From Rhodobacterales bacterium (GTDB lineage: Bacteria; Pseudomonadota; Alphaproteobacteria; Rhodobacterales; Rhodobacteraceae), in assembly GCA_002746935.1 (NCBI GenBank), contig PDRW01000040.1, positions 1 through 43,571 on the forward strand: a DNA stretch of 43,571 nt. Direction: 5' to 3'. The translations under genes were made by a program, and so were the position numbers. The notes under the pieces were generated by a model. That model searched no databases and had not been told where the DNA came from. It saw only the letters and a program-made list of their open reading frames with translations. Shown piece after piece: positions 18,298-26,853 of this stretch. Numbering within the stretch: position 1 is the stretch's first letter; each line of letters starts with the position of its first letter.

Positions 18298-18789
18298 CTA
18301 CCGGCGCGCGTCCTTCACTTCCTGCTGGCGGAGCGGCATCTTGTCGATCGAGCGGGAAATCTCGCGCACGTTCCAGGGCCGGGGTTTGCGCAGATATTTG
18401 AACCCGTCCTTGCCGATCAGCACCAGCATGAAGCCGCGCGGGCGCAGTTCTTCGCGCAGCGCCGATCCTGCGGCGGGGTCTGTATCGACCACCACGATCA
18501 CGTCGCGGGCCGCAAGCTCCGCCCCGTCCCTGGCGATGAACTCCATCTGCTGGATGAAACGCGGATCATCGGCGCTGTCGGCGAAGACGACCAGCGGCCG
18601 GGCAGTCCAGTGGAAATCGTCGAGCGTGGTGCCGGGGGCTTCGACGGTCAGCACCGTCTCTGCCGTGAGCACGCCCACCGCAGGGTGGGCCGCGACCCAT
18701 TTTTCGGCGTCGAGACCGGTTGCGGGCGCGGCAGCGCAGGTGACACTGGCGGCCAGAACCGCCAAGGCTTTGAATATGTGGGCTCTCAT
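18298..18789 (-). CDS. DUF4174 family secreted protein
   Basis: 163 residues, signal peptide about 1-20, with the DUF4174-type thioredoxin-like pattern 'RPLVVFADSADDPRFIQQMEFIARDGAELAARDVIVVVDTDP' and 'RGFMLVLIGKDGFKYLRKPRPWNVREISRSIDKMPLRQQE'. Proteins of this family are periplasmic and of unknown function. ATG 18787-18789 begins the signal peptide. It lies between the membrane protein (convergent) and mcm (divergent, 54 bases), on the strand opposite to both. Confidence 0.8.
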   Translation of the reverse strand: MRAHIFKALAVLAASVTCAAAPATGLDAEKWVAAHPAVGVLTAETVLTVEAPGTTLDDFHWTARPLVVFADSADDPRFIQQMEFIARDGAELAARDVIVVVDTDPAAGSALREELRPRGFMLVLIGKDGFKYLRKPRPWNVREISRSIDKMPLRQQEVKDARR

Positions 18790-18801
18790 GCCCCTGAATA
18801 T

Positions 18802-18817
18802 AGGCGCGCGCGCGCCT
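18802..18817. repeat. Alternating GC palindrome before mcm
   Basis: AGGCGCGCGCGCGCCT is a perfect 16-base palindrome between the divergent DUF4174 gene and mcm. The run of CG dinucleotides is a candidate for a protein-binding or Z-DNA-prone site, and it sits 27 bases before the mcm ATG. Confidence 0.5.
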
Positions 18818-18843
18818 GACACAATGAACGAAGGAGTCTGTCG

Positions 18844-20970
18844 ATGACCGACCGTAAAGACTGGGAAGCCCTCGCGGCAAAAGAATTGCGGGGCCGGCCT
18901 CTCGAGGATCTTACCTGGCATACGCTGGAGGGTATTGACGTCAAGCCGCTCTACACCGCCGAGGATACCGCCGATCTGGAGCATATGGGCGGCATGCCCG
19001 GTTTCGGGCCGTTCACCCGGGGCGTGAAGGCGACGATGTATGCGGGCCGTCCCTGGACGATCCGCCAATATGCCGGTTTCTCGACCGCCGAGGAATCCAA
19101 CGCCTTCTACCGCAAGAACCTGGCCGCGGGTCAGCAGGGGGTCTCGGTGGCCTTCGACCTGGCCACCCACCGTGGCTATGACAGCGACCACCCCCGCGTG
19201 GTTGGCGACGTGGGCAAGGCCGGCGTGGCGATTGATTCGGTCGAGGACATGAAAGTCCTGTTCGACGGCATCCCGCTGGACAAGGTCTCGGTGTCGATGA
19301 CGATGAACGGCGCGATCATCCCGATCCTCGCCAGCTTCATCGTTGCGGGCGAGGAACAGGGCCACGACCGCGCGCTGCTGTCGGGCACGGTTCAGAACGA
19401 TATTCTGAAGGAATTCATGGTCCGCAACACCTACATCTATCCGCCCGAACCCTCGATGAAGATCATCGCCGACATCATCGAATATACCTCGAACGAGATG
19501 CCCAAGTTCAACTCGATCTCGATCTCCGGCTATCACATGCAGGAGGCGGGCGCGAACCTGGTGCAGGAGCTGGCCTATACCCTGGCCGACGGGCGCGAAT
19601 ATGTGCGCGCCGCGCTGTCGGCCGGCATGGATGTGGACAAGTTCGCCGGGCGGCTCAGCTTCTTCTTCTCGATCGGCATGAATTTCTTCATGGAAGCGGC
19701 CAAGCTGCGCGCGGCGCGGTTCCTGTGGTATCGGGTGATGACCGAGTTCGGTGCGAAATCCGAGCGCTCGAAGATGCTGCGCACCCATTGCCAGACCTCG
19801 GGCGTGTCGCTTCAGGAACAGGATCCCTACAACAACGTGATCCGCACCGCCTACGAGGCGATGTCGGCGGTGCTGGGCGGCACCCAGTCGCTGCACACCA
19901 ACGCGCTCGACGAAGCCATCGCCCTGCCCACCGAGTTTTCCGCCCGGATCGCGCGCAACACCCAGATCATCCTTCAGGAAGAAACCGGCGTGACCAATGT
20001 GGTCGACCCGCTGGCCGGCTCCTATTACGTCGAAAGCCTGACCGGCGCGCTGATCGACGAGGCCTGGGGGCTGATGCAAGAGGTCGAGGACATGGGCGGC
20101 ATGACCAAGGCGGTGATCTCGGGGATGCCCAAGCTGCGCATCGAGGAGACCGCCGCCAGGCGGCAGGCGCTGATCGACCGTGGCGACGAGGTGATCGTCG
20201 GGGTGAACAAGTACAAGCTGGCCGAGGAAGACCATCTGGAAATTCTCGACGTCGACAACATGGCGGTGCGTGAAAGCCAGATCGCCCGCCTCAAGCACAT
20301 GCGCGAAACCCGCGACGAGGCCACCTGCCAGGCGGCGCTGGACGAGCTGACCCGCCGCGCCAAGGAGGGCGGCAACCTGCTGGACGCCGCCGTCGAAGCG
20401 GCGCGGGCGCGGGCCTCGGTCGGCGAGATCAGCATGGCGATGGAGAAGGAATTCGGCCGCCACCATGCCGAGGTCAAGACCCTGGCCGGGGTCTATGGCG
20501 CGGCCTACGAGGGTGACGATGACTTTGCCGCGATCCAGTCGGACGTGGACCGTTTCGCCGAAGAAGAGGGGCGCCGGCCGCGGATGCTGGTGGTCAAGAT
20601 GGGTCAGGACGGCCACGACCGCGGCGCCAAGGTGATCGCCACCGCCTTTGCCGACATCGGCTTTGACGTCGACGTCGGCCCGCTGTTCCAGACCCCGGAA
20701 GAGGCGGCGCAGGACGCGGTGGACAACGACGTCCATGTGGTCGGCATCTCGTCGCAGGCGGCGGGCCACAAGACCCTCGCGCCGAAACTGATCGAGGCGC
20801 TGAAGGCCCAGGGCGCCGAGGATATTCTGGTGATCTGCGGCGGGGTGATCCCGCAGCAGGATTATGACTACCTGTATGACGCGGGGGTCTCGGCGATCTT
20901 CGGGCCGGGCACCAACATCCCCGAGGCGGCGCGCGAGATCATCGCCCTGATCCGCGAAAAGCACGGCTGA
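18844..20970 (+). CDS. scpA: Methylmalonyl-CoA mutase, adenosylcobalamin-dependent
   Basis: Interconverts (R)-methylmalonyl-CoA and succinyl-CoA, the last step after propionyl-CoA carboxylase. 708 residues in one chain. The N-terminal part has the TIM-barrel signature '[47 protein letters not shown]' (about 61-117). The C-terminal B12-binding domain has 'DGHDRG' at 589-594, with His591 the cobalt-coordinating residue, and 'AGHKTL'/'[10 protein letters not shown]' loops after it. ATG 18844 with AAGGAG upstream. It completes the pcc pathway in the same segment, while the epimerase and MeaB chaperone are not in the window. The cofactor operon is at 26854-33196. Confidence 0.96.
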   Translation: MTDRKDWEALAAKELRGRPLEDLTWHTLEGIDVKPLYTAEDTADLEHMGGMPGFGPFTRGVKATMYAGRPWTIRQYAGFSTAEESNAFYRKNLAAGQQGVSVAFDLATHRGYDSDHPRVVGDVGKAGVAIDSVEDMKVLFDGIPLDKVSVSMTMNGAIIPILASFIVAGEEQGHDRALLSGTVQNDILKEFMVRNTYIYPPEPSMKIIADIIEYTSNEMPKFNSISISGYHMQEAGANLVQELAYTLADGREYVRAALSAGMDVDKFAGRLSFFFSIGMNFFMEAAKLRAARFLWYRVMTEFGAKSERSKMLRTHCQTSGVSLQEQDPYNNVIRTAYEAMSAVLGGTQSLHTNALDEAIALPTEFSARIARNTQIILQEETGVTNVVDPLAGSYYVESLTGALIDEAWGLMQEVEDMGGMTKAVISGMPKLRIEETAARRQALIDRGDEVIVGVNKYKLAEEDHLEILDVDNMAVRESQIARLKHMRETRDEATCQAALDELTRRAKEGGNLLDAAVEAARARASVGEISMAMEKEFGRHHAEVKTLAGVYGAAYEGDDDFAAIQSDVDRFAEEEGRRPRMLVVKMGQDGHDRGAKVIATAFADIGFDVDVGPLFQTPEEAAQDAVDNDVHVVGISSQAAGHKTLAPKLIEALKAQGAEDILVICGGVIPQQDYDYLYDAGVSAIFGPGTNIPEAAREIIALIREKHG

Positions 20971-20979
20971 TCCGGGGCC

Positions 20980-21462
20980 GTGGTGGGGCTGGAAACGGCG
21001 GTGACCAATCGGATGCCGGTGGTCATGGGAGTGGCTTTCGGTCTGGTCTGGACCGTGGGGCTGCCGTGGCCGGGCCAATCGCCCGGCATTCGCCTTCTGC
21101 CAGTGCCGAAGACGTTTTTGCCGGGCGGGGATTGTGGCCGCACTCATGGTGGCAAGGCTGACCGGCAGGCGGTTTCCTGACGATACCGCGATTGACGGGG
21201 ATGTGTTTCCGGAAGGGTCTGGCGGCGATATTGATCAGAGGGTTCTGAGGAATACCGTTGAGCAATTGGTGCTGGCCGCCACGATCTGGCCTTTCGTGGC
21301 GACCGTGACCGAGGGCCCGGCGCTGGTCGTGGGCTTTGCCGCCACCCGTATTCTGTTCTGGAACGGCTATCACATCGCGCCGCCGCTGCGTGCTTTCGGT
21401 TTGCCGCGACGTTTCTTCCCACCAGGGCCGCGCCGCTTTGGGGGCTGTATCTGTGGCTGTGA
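20980..21462 (+). pseudogene. MAPEG-family membrane protein, frameshifted
   Basis: Three frames read together as one MAPEG-like protein: 'MGVAFGLVWTVGLPWPG' then 'LLPVPKTFL' in the first frame; after about 21125 'AGIVAALMVARLTGRRFPD...IDQRVLRNTVEQLVLAATIWP...ILFWNGYHIAPPLRAFGLP' in the second; and after about 21405 'ATFLPTRAAPLWGLYLWL' and TGA at 21460-21462 in the third. The IDxRVLxNTxEQ and GYHIAPPLRAFG blocks are typical. Two shifts (about 21125 and 21405-21415) break it, so it is a decayed gene unless they are sequencing errors. It follows mcm by 10 bases. Confidence 0.75.
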
Positions 21463-22076
21463 TCCGGCTCGATCATCTGGCGATCGCCTGCGAAACGCTG
21501 GACGAGGGCCGGGCCTTTGCCGAGCGCGCATTGGGTGTGGCCCTGCAACCGGGCGGAAAACATGACCATTTCGGCACCCATAACCTGCTTCTGGGGCTGG
21601 AGGACGGGATCTGTCTTGAGGTCATTGCCATTGATCCCGATGCCCCGGATCCGGGGCGGCGGCGGTGGTTTGATCTGGATGATTTTCGCGGCCCGCCACG
21701 CCTGACCCACTGGATTTGCCAGACGGGTGACATGGCGGCGGCGCTGCGCGGCGCACCGCCCGGGATGGGGCCGGTGGCCGATCTGCAACGCGGCGATCTG
21801 CGCTGGCAGATGGCCTCGGGGGCGGCGGGTCGCCTGCCGTTTGACGCCGTTTCCCCGGCGCTGATCGCATGGGCCGACAGCCCGCATCCCTCGATCCGGC
21901 TGGTGTCTTCGGGGCTGCGCTTGCAGGAATTGACGGTGTTGCACCCGCAGGCGGCCAAATTGCCGGCCGCCCTTGCGCCGCTGTTGCAGGATGCGCGCAT
22001 CCGCGTGGAACCGGCAGCCGGACCGGGGCTGAAAACGCGATTTGCGGACGCCAGCGGGGTGGTGCGATGGTTGTGA
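21459..22076 (+). CDS. VOC/glyoxalase-like protein
   Basis: A 205-residue protein, 'IRLDHLAIACETLDEGRAFAERALGVALQPGGKHDHFGTHNLLLGLEDGICLEVIAIDPDAP', of the glyoxalase-like (VOC superfamily) group with a second degenerate half. The putative metal ligands are His at about residue 6 and Glu at about 54. The start was taken as GTG 21459, overlapping the last stop of the MAPEG pseudogene (GTGA); GTG 21453 is also possible. An isomerase or lyase activity is only an inference. It is not obviously methylmalonyl-CoA epimerase. Confidence 0.75.
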   Translation: MIRLDHLAIACETLDEGRAFAERALGVALQPGGKHDHFGTHNLLLGLEDGICLEVIAIDPDAPDPGRRRWFDLDDFRGPPRLTHWICQTGDMAAALRGAPPGMGPVADLQRGDLRWQMASGAAGRLPFDAVSPALIAWADSPHPSIRLVSSGLRLQELTVLHPQAAKLPAALAPLLQDARIRVEPAAGPGLKTRFADASGVVRWL

Positions 22077-22120
22077 TTTGCAGCACGACTCTTCGCGACG
22101 AAACCGGTAAGCTGTGACCC

Positions 22121-22801
22121 ATGTCGATCTGGACCCGCATCACTGATGCCATCGCGGCGCTGAGGTCGGGCGAAAGCCTCGCGGAGGTGTTCGCGCGGCT
22201 GCGCACGCCGCCGGAACGCACCGCCGCTTTTGCCATCGCGGTGATCGCGCTCGGCGCCAAGATGGCCAAGGCCGACGGGCTGGTGACCCGCGACGAGGTT
22301 TCGGCGTTTCGCGAGGTGTTCACCATCCCGAAGGCCGAGGAACGGAATGCCGCGCGGGTGTTCAACCTCGCCCGCACCGACGTGGCCGGGTTCGAGCAAT
22401 ATGCCGAGAAGATCGCGGGGCTGTTCGGCGCCCGCGACCCGGCGCTGTTCGATCTGCTCGAGGGGCTGTTTCATATCGCGCTGGCGGATGGCGAATATCA
22501 TGAGAAGGAAGATGCCTTTCTGGCCCGGGTGGCCGCGATCTTCGGGGTGGACGAGCGCAGCTTCCGTTGTATCCGGGCGCGGTTCGTGCCGGATGCCGAC
22601 CCGGACCCTTATGCGGTGCTGGGCGTGGCCCCCGAAGCGCCGCTCGACGAGGTCCGCATCGCCTGGCGGCGGCAGGTGCGCGAGTATCACCCTGACCGGC
22701 TGATCGCCCGCGGTGTGCCGGAAGAGGCGGTGAAGATCGCCGAAAAGCACATGATCGTGGTCAACCGCGCCTGGGAAGAAATCCAGCGCGAGCGGGGGTA
22801 G
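22121..22801 (+). CDS. TerB-DnaJ domain protein (DjlA-like)
   Basis: 226 residues: an N-terminal TerB/DUF533-like helical domain (about 30-145, 'LGAKMAKADGLVTRDEVSAFREVF' with acidic metal-binding repeats, and a second 'ALADGEYHEKEDAFLARVAAIFG'), then a J domain (about 160-226) with the conserved HPD in 'YHPDRL'. DjlA-type co-chaperones recruit DnaK. No transmembrane segment is evident, unlike E. coli DjlA. It is independent of its neighbours. Confidence 0.88.
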   Translation: MSIWTRITDAIAALRSGESLAEVFARLRTPPERTAAFAIAVIALGAKMAKADGLVTRDEVSAFREVFTIPKAEERNAARVFNLARTDVAGFEQYAEKIAGLFGARDPALFDLLEGLFHIALADGEYHEKEDAFLARVAAIFGVDERSFRCIRARFVPDADPDPYAVLGVAPEAPLDEVRIAWRRQVREYHPDRLIARGVPEEAVKIAEKHMIVVNRAWEEIQRERG

Positions 22802-22820
22802 GGCACGCGGTCTGGTGCCC
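22801..22820 (+). terminator. Short hairpin at the djlA-like stop codon
   Basis: GGGCAC (22801-22806) and GTGCCC (22815-22820) pair with an 8-base loop. No T-run follows, so it is a weak 3'-end structure at best. Confidence 0.3.
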
Positions 22821-23195
22821 GGCGTGGCGGCACATCCGGTCGAGGGTGCGCGGTCCGGGGCGCGTGACCAGCCCCTTTGCGCCGTCAACGCCTTAGCAGG
22901 GTCGGCCTCTGCGTGCGGTCTCTGTGCGCAATCGGCCTCTGTGCGCGGTCAGCCCGATGCGCCTTGCCCGAGTGCCGGGGGCTCTGCGGCAAGGCGGTGC
23001 GGCCAAAGCCTGTGTCACATCTTCTTCTCTGTCGTGGCATGTCTCCCCTGGGTGAAAATCTCAGCCCCGGCGTCCGCTACCGTAACCCGTATCCTTTAAC
23101 ATTCCCTTTCGCGCTCCCCGAACCTTTGGGTTTTTCCCCTTCGGCTTTTGCACTAGCCTCGGCCGAAACCACAGGGAGGCGACCCGGGAGGCGAC
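22821..23195. other. Non-coding region before proC
   Basis: 375 bases without a supported gene. Positions about 22899-22955 contain three imperfect copies of TCTGTGCGC, spaced by 'GGCC'-type strings. An AT-richer zone (23090-23160) precedes the proC ribosome-binding site GGGAGG and probably holds its promoter; I cannot assign its elements. Confidence 0.4.
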
Positions 23196-24008
23196 ATGGA
23201 CATGAAAGAGGTTGAGGCCCGCGGCCTCGTGCTGCTGGGTTGCGGCAAGATGGGGTCGGCGATGCTTGCGGGCTGGCTCGCGCGAGGGTTGCCGCCCGGA
23301 TCTGTGGCGGTGATCGAGCCTCGGCCTTCGGACTGGCTGAAGGCCACCGGCGTTAGCCTCGACGGGGCGCTTCCGCAGGCGCCGGCGGTGGTTCTGGTGG
23401 CGGTGAAGCCGCAGATGATGGGCGAGGCGCTGCCCCGGATCGCGGGGCTCGGGAACGGGCAGACGCTGTTTGTCAGCATCGCCGCGGGCACGCCGATTGC
23501 GGCTTTCGAGGCGGCGCTCGGGGCCGTGACCCCGATCGTCCGCGCCATGCCCAACACGCCCGCCGCCATCGGCCGGGGCGTCACCGCGATCATTGCCAAT
23601 GCGCATACGAGCGCGGCCCAGCTCGATCTGGCCGAAAGCCTGCTCGGCGCGGTGGGGCAGGTGGTGCGGCTGGCGGATGAAGCGCAGATGGATGCGGTCA
23701 CCGCGGTTTCGGGTTCGGGGCCGGCTTATGTCTTCCACCTGATCGAGACGCTGGCCGCCGCGGGCGAAGCGCAGGGGCTGGCGCCCGATCTCGCGCTGAG
23801 GCTGGCCCGCGCGACGGTCGCCGGGGCGGGGGCGCTCGCGGAGGCCTCGGGCGAGAGCCCGTCCGAGTTGCGCATCAACGTCACCTCGCCGGGCGGCACG
23901 ACAGAGGCCGCGCTCAAGGTGCTGATGGACACGGGGCAGGGCTTTCCGGCGCTGATCCCCCGCGCCGTCAAGGCCGCCGCCGACCGCAGCCGGGAGCTTG
24001 GTGCATGA
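23196..24008 (+). CDS. proC: Pyrroline-5-carboxylate reductase
   Basis: The final step of proline synthesis, NAD(P)H-dependent. 270 residues, normal length. The Rossmann motif 'LLGCGKMGSAMLAGWL' is at 12-27, 'VKPQMM' near 70, 'RAMPNTPAAIGRGVTAI' near 114-130, and the ProC signature 'MDAVTAVSGSGPAYVFHLIETLAAAGEAQGL' near 165-195, with 'NVTSPGGTTEAALKVL' at about 229-244. ATG 23196 follows GGGAGG. It overlaps the CsaA-like gene by 4 bases. Confidence 0.95.
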   Translation: MDMKEVEARGLVLLGCGKMGSAMLAGWLARGLPPGSVAVIEPRPSDWLKATGVSLDGALPQAPAVVLVAVKPQMMGEALPRIAGLGNGQTLFVSIAAGTPIAAFEAALGAVTPIVRAMPNTPAAIGRGVTAIIANAHTSAAQLDLAESLLGAVGQVVRLADEAQMDAVTAVSGSGPAYVFHLIETLAAAGEAQGLAPDLALRLARATVAGAGALAEASGESPSELRINVTSPGGTTEAALKVLMDTGQGFPALIPRAVKAAADRSRELGA

Positions 24009-24346
24009 CCGAGTGGATCACCTTTGACGACTTCCTCAAGGTTGACATACGCAAGGGTACGGTGACCGCAGCGGAGCCCTGCCCGGCGGCCCGCAAACCG
24101 GCGCTGAAACTCACGATCGACTTCGGGCCGGAGATTGGCTTCCGCAAATCCTCGGCGCAGATCACCGCCCATTACGACCCCGCCACGCTGGTCGGGAAGC
24201 CGGTGCTGGGCGTGGTCAATTTCCCGCCGCGTCAGGTGGGGAAAGTCATGTCGGAGGTGCTGGTGCTGGGGCTGCCGGATGCGGAAGGCGAGGTGGTGCT
24301 GGTCACGCCGGATGGAAACGTGCCCGATGGTGGGAGGCTTTACTGA
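24005..24346 (+). CDS. CsaA-like tRNA-binding domain protein
   Basis: 113 residues of the EMAP-II/CsaA type ('FDDFLKVDIRKGTVTAAEPCPAARKPALKLTIDFG' and 'QITAHYDPATLVGKPVLGVVNFPPRQVGKVMSEVLVLG'). These small OB-fold proteins bind RNA or act as secretion-related chaperones. ATGA overlap with proC and with the next gene, so it is part of a three-gene unit. The name CsaA is used for the family only. Confidence 0.88.
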   Translation: MTEWITFDDFLKVDIRKGTVTAAEPCPAARKPALKLTIDFGPEIGFRKSSAQITAHYDPATLVGKPVLGVVNFPPRQVGKVMSEVLVLGLPDAEGEVVLVTPDGNVPDGGRLY

Positions 24347-25296
24347 TGAAATTGCTGGTGACACGGCCGCTGCCGGAACCGGTTCTGGAGAGGCTGCGCG
24401 GCGCCCATGAGGTGGTCTTGCGCGGTGAGGACCGTCCGATGAGTGAGGCGGAGGCAGCGGCGGCGCTCGCGGCCTATGACGCGATCCTGCCGACGCTGGG
24501 TGACGATTTCGCGGCCGGGGCTTTTGCGGCGGCGGGCGAGATCCGCACCCGGCTCCTCGCCAATTTCGGCGTCGGCTACAACCATATCGACGTCGCGGCC
24601 GCGCGGGCTCGCGGCGTCGCGGTGACCAACACCCCGGGGGTGCTCACCGATGCCACCGCCGACATCGCCATGACGCTGCTGCTCGCGAGTGCCCGGCGCG
24701 CCGGCGAAGGCGAACGCCTGCTGCGCTGCGGCGGTTGGACCGGGTTTCACCCCACCGCCTTCCTTGGCACCGAGGTCAGCGGCAAGACCCTCGGCATCGT
24801 CGGCATGGGACGGATCGGTCAGGCGGTGGCGGCGCGGTGCCATGCGGGGTTTGGCATGGAGGTGGTCTATTTCAACCGCTCGGAGAAGCGTCTGCCTTTC
24901 GAGGCGCGCCGGGCCGACACGCTGGAAGAGCTGGGGGGCCGGGTGGATTTCGTGGTGGTCGCGGTGCCCGGCGGCGCGGCGACGCATCATCTGATCGGCG
25001 CCGGGTTTTTCCGGGCGATGCGGCCCGGGGGCATCTTCATCAATATCGCGCGCGGCGATGTGGTGGACGAAGCGGCGCTGGTTGCGGCGTTGCAACAGGG
25101 CGAGATCGCGGCGGCGGGGCTCGATGTCTACGAGTTCGAACCGGAGGTTTCGCCGCCGCTTCTGGCAATGGAAAACGTGGTGCTGCTGCCGCATCTGGGC
25201 TCGGCCACATGGGAGACCCGGGTGGCGATGGGGCAGATGGCGGCGGAGAATATTCTGGCGTTTTTCGCCGGCAGGCCGCTGCTGACGCCGGTTTGA
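24346..25296 (+). CDS. D-2-hydroxyacid dehydrogenase (glyoxylate/hydroxypyruvate reductase type)
   Basis: 316 residues, NAD(P)-dependent. 'NFGVGYNHIDVAAARARGVAVTNTPGVLTDATADIAMTLLLA' (about 72-113) leads the substrate domain; the nucleotide loop 'LGIVGMGRIGQAVAARC' lies at about 149-165; catalytic residues are suggested by 'RGDVVDEAALVAAL', 'DVYEFEPEVSP' and His in 'LLPHLGSATWETR' near 282. This closely follows the GyaR/GhrB group that reduces glyoxylate or hydroxypyruvate; exact substrate is not proven. It overlaps the CsaA-like gene (TGATG). Confidence 0.9.
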   Translation: MKLLVTRPLPEPVLERLRGAHEVVLRGEDRPMSEAEAAAALAAYDAILPTLGDDFAAGAFAAAGEIRTRLLANFGVGYNHIDVAAARARGVAVTNTPGVLTDATADIAMTLLLASARRAGEGERLLRCGGWTGFHPTAFLGTEVSGKTLGIVGMGRIGQAVAARCHAGFGMEVVYFNRSEKRLPFEARRADTLEELGGRVDFVVVAVPGGAATHHLIGAGFFRAMRPGGIFINIARGDVVDEAALVAALQQGEIAAAGLDVYEFEPEVSPPLLAMENVVLLPHLGSATWETRVAMGQMAAENILAFFAGRPLLTPV

Positions 25297-25317
25297 AGCG
25301 CCGGGCGTGTTCCGGGA

Positions 25318-25920
25318 TCACCCACCGGCCTGTTCCGGCGCCCGGTCGCCCACCGCTTCGCGCCAATGGCGCCGGCACAGCGAGACATAGGTCTCGTTGC
25401 CGCCGATCTGCACCTGCGCCCCGTCGATCAATGCCTTGCCCTCGGCATCCTGCCGCACCACCATCGTGGCCTTCTTGCCGCAATGGCAGATGGTGCGCGC
25501 CTCGCGCATCTCGTCGGCCAGCGCCAGCAGCGTCGCCGAGCCTGGAAACAGCTGGCCGCGGAAATCGACCCGCAGCCCGTAGGCCATCACCGGCACCCGC
25601 AGATCGTCCACCACGCGGGCCAGTTGCCACACCTGTTCGGGCTCGAGAAACTGCGCCTCGTCGATGAAGACGCAGGCCACCGGCCCCGCGGCCAGCCGGG
25701 CCTTGATCTTGGCGAACAGGTCTTCTCCGGCCTCGAACGTGTCGGCGGGTGCAGAAATCCCGATCCGGCTGCCGATCCGCCCCTCACCCGCCCGGTCGTC
25801 GAGCCGCGCGGTGATGAGACAGGTGTCCATCCCGCGTTCGCGGTAATTGTAGGAGGCCTGCAACAGCAGGGTCGATTTGCCGGCATTCATCGTCGAATAG
25901 TGAAAGTAAAGCTTGGCCAT
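25318..25920 (-). CDS. tdk: Thymidine kinase
   Basis: Phosphorylates thymidine in the salvage pathway. A 200-residue type II TK. P-loop 'STMNAGKSTLL' (about 9-19), 'CVFIDEAQFLEPEQV' near 82-96 with the catalytic Glu in DEAQF, lasso and zinc positions 'CHCGKKAT' near 148 and 'SLCRRHW' near 184. Start ATG 25918-25920 was chosen because MAKLYFHYS begins the conserved fold; extra upstream frame is not supported. It is convergent with the 2-hydroxyacid dehydrogenase (22-base gap). Confidence 0.95.
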   Translation of the reverse strand: MAKLYFHYSTMNAGKSTLLLQASYNYRERGMDTCLITARLDDRAGEGRIGSRIGISAPADTFEAGEDLFAKIKARLAAGPVACVFIDEAQFLEPEQVWQLARVVDDLRVPVMAYGLRVDFRGQLFPGSATLLALADEMREARTICHCGKKATMVVRQDAEGKALIDGAQVQIGGNETYVSLCRRHWREAVGDRAPEQAGG

Positions 25921-26277
25921 GTCCCCGGGGTTAGCGCCGCGGAGGCGCGGGGGCAAGCCGACAAGCGCCCCGCGATTGGGGGACGGGACCGGACGGGAAA
26001 CCGGGGGTCCTGGGCGTTGCCGCCCTCAGGGATGGAACGGACCCCCTTGCACCTTTACGCTTCCAGATCCCGTCACCTGTCGAAACCCGACCGGCCCCGC
26101 CGCAACACACGCGAGCGGACCCCAACCGCACTGACGCCGGAGCGCCAGGTACCGCTGACGCGACCACCTTGGCAGTCGCGCTTAATAAGCCATTCACAAA
26201 TCGCTTGAAAAATGGGAAAAAAGCTGTTGATTTCCCCGTGGTGGCGTTAGCGCTGCCAGTGTTGGTGGGGAGACAGT
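25921..26277. other. Non-coding region between tdk and the CII-like gene
   Basis: 357 bases, GC-rich up to 26180, then AT-rich. The string TTGAAA (about 26203) 17 bases before TGATTT resembles a weak sigma-70 promoter for the downstream gene. No gene is supported. Confidence 0.4.
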
Positions 26278-26745
26278 ATGGCCGGTATGGGCGATTATCT
26301 GAAAAAGCACACCGAGGCGCTGGTCAAGGATGTCGGCATCGAGGCGGCCTGCAAGCTGGCGGGCAAGTCGAAAGCAACGCTCGGGCGGTATTATTCCGGC
26401 GCACCCGAACATGCCGACCGGTTCATGCCGATCGACACCGTCGCGGCGATCGAGGCGGCCTCGCGCTACCCGCATGTGACCTCGGCGCTGGCGGAGCTTT
26501 CCGGCCACACGATCACCGCCGGGCCGGAGGGCCGCAATTCCCCGCACGGGGGGGTCAATACCGATGTCATCGCCCTCAGCCAGCGGTTTGCGATGCTGAT
26601 GGCGGAATACCAGCAGTCGATCGAAGACGGGGTTATCACCGTCAACGAGGCCAAGCGTCTGTTGCGCGAAACGCTCGCGCTGCAACAGGTGCTGGTCGAC
26701 ATGAAGCTGCATCTCGAGGAAGAGACGAGTTCCGCCACGCAATAG
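26278..26745 (+). CDS. CII-like helix-turn-helix protein
   Basis: 155 residues. The N-terminal part 'VGIEAACKLAGKSKATLGRYYSGAPEHADRFMPIDTVAAIEAASRYPHVTSALAELSG' resembles phage regulatory CII/CP76-type DNA-binding proteins, with a helix-turn-helix in AACKLAGKSKATLGRYY. The C-terminal half (90-155) is a long helical segment probably forming a coiled coil. It stands alone between tdk and the cob operon, with no phage genes nearby, so it looks like a chromosomal regulator from that family. A GGGGAGA site precedes the ATG. Confidence 0.65.
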   Translation: MAGMGDYLKKHTEALVKDVGIEAACKLAGKSKATLGRYYSGAPEHADRFMPIDTVAAIEAASRYPHVTSALAELSGHTITAGPEGRNSPHGGVNTDVIALSQRFAMLMAEYQQSIEDGVITVNEAKRLLRETLALQQVLVDMKLHLEEETSSATQ

Positions 26746-26787
26746 CATTCGCCACCGTATGGTGGGCGCTTGTTCTGATGCATGGGG

Positions 26788-26809
26788 GCCATACGCAGTC
26801 GTATGGCCG
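26788..26809. terminator. Hairpin between convergent genes
   Basis: GGCCATACG (26788-26796) and CGTATGGCC (26801-26809) form a perfect 9-bp stem with a CAGT loop in the 108-base gap between the CII-like gene and cobM. It is symmetric, so it could end transcripts from both sides, although no T-run is present. Confidence 0.45.
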
Positions 26810-26853
26810 TGGCGGGGCTGACTGCGCCCCGGATCGTCCGGCCAGGCCCTGGC

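Noticed and set aside
18298-21147. 949-codon open frame antisense to mcm
   Set aside because: High-GC coding bias leaves long open antisense frames. Only its last part (18298-18789) has signal peptide and DUF4174 features, so that part is kept alone.
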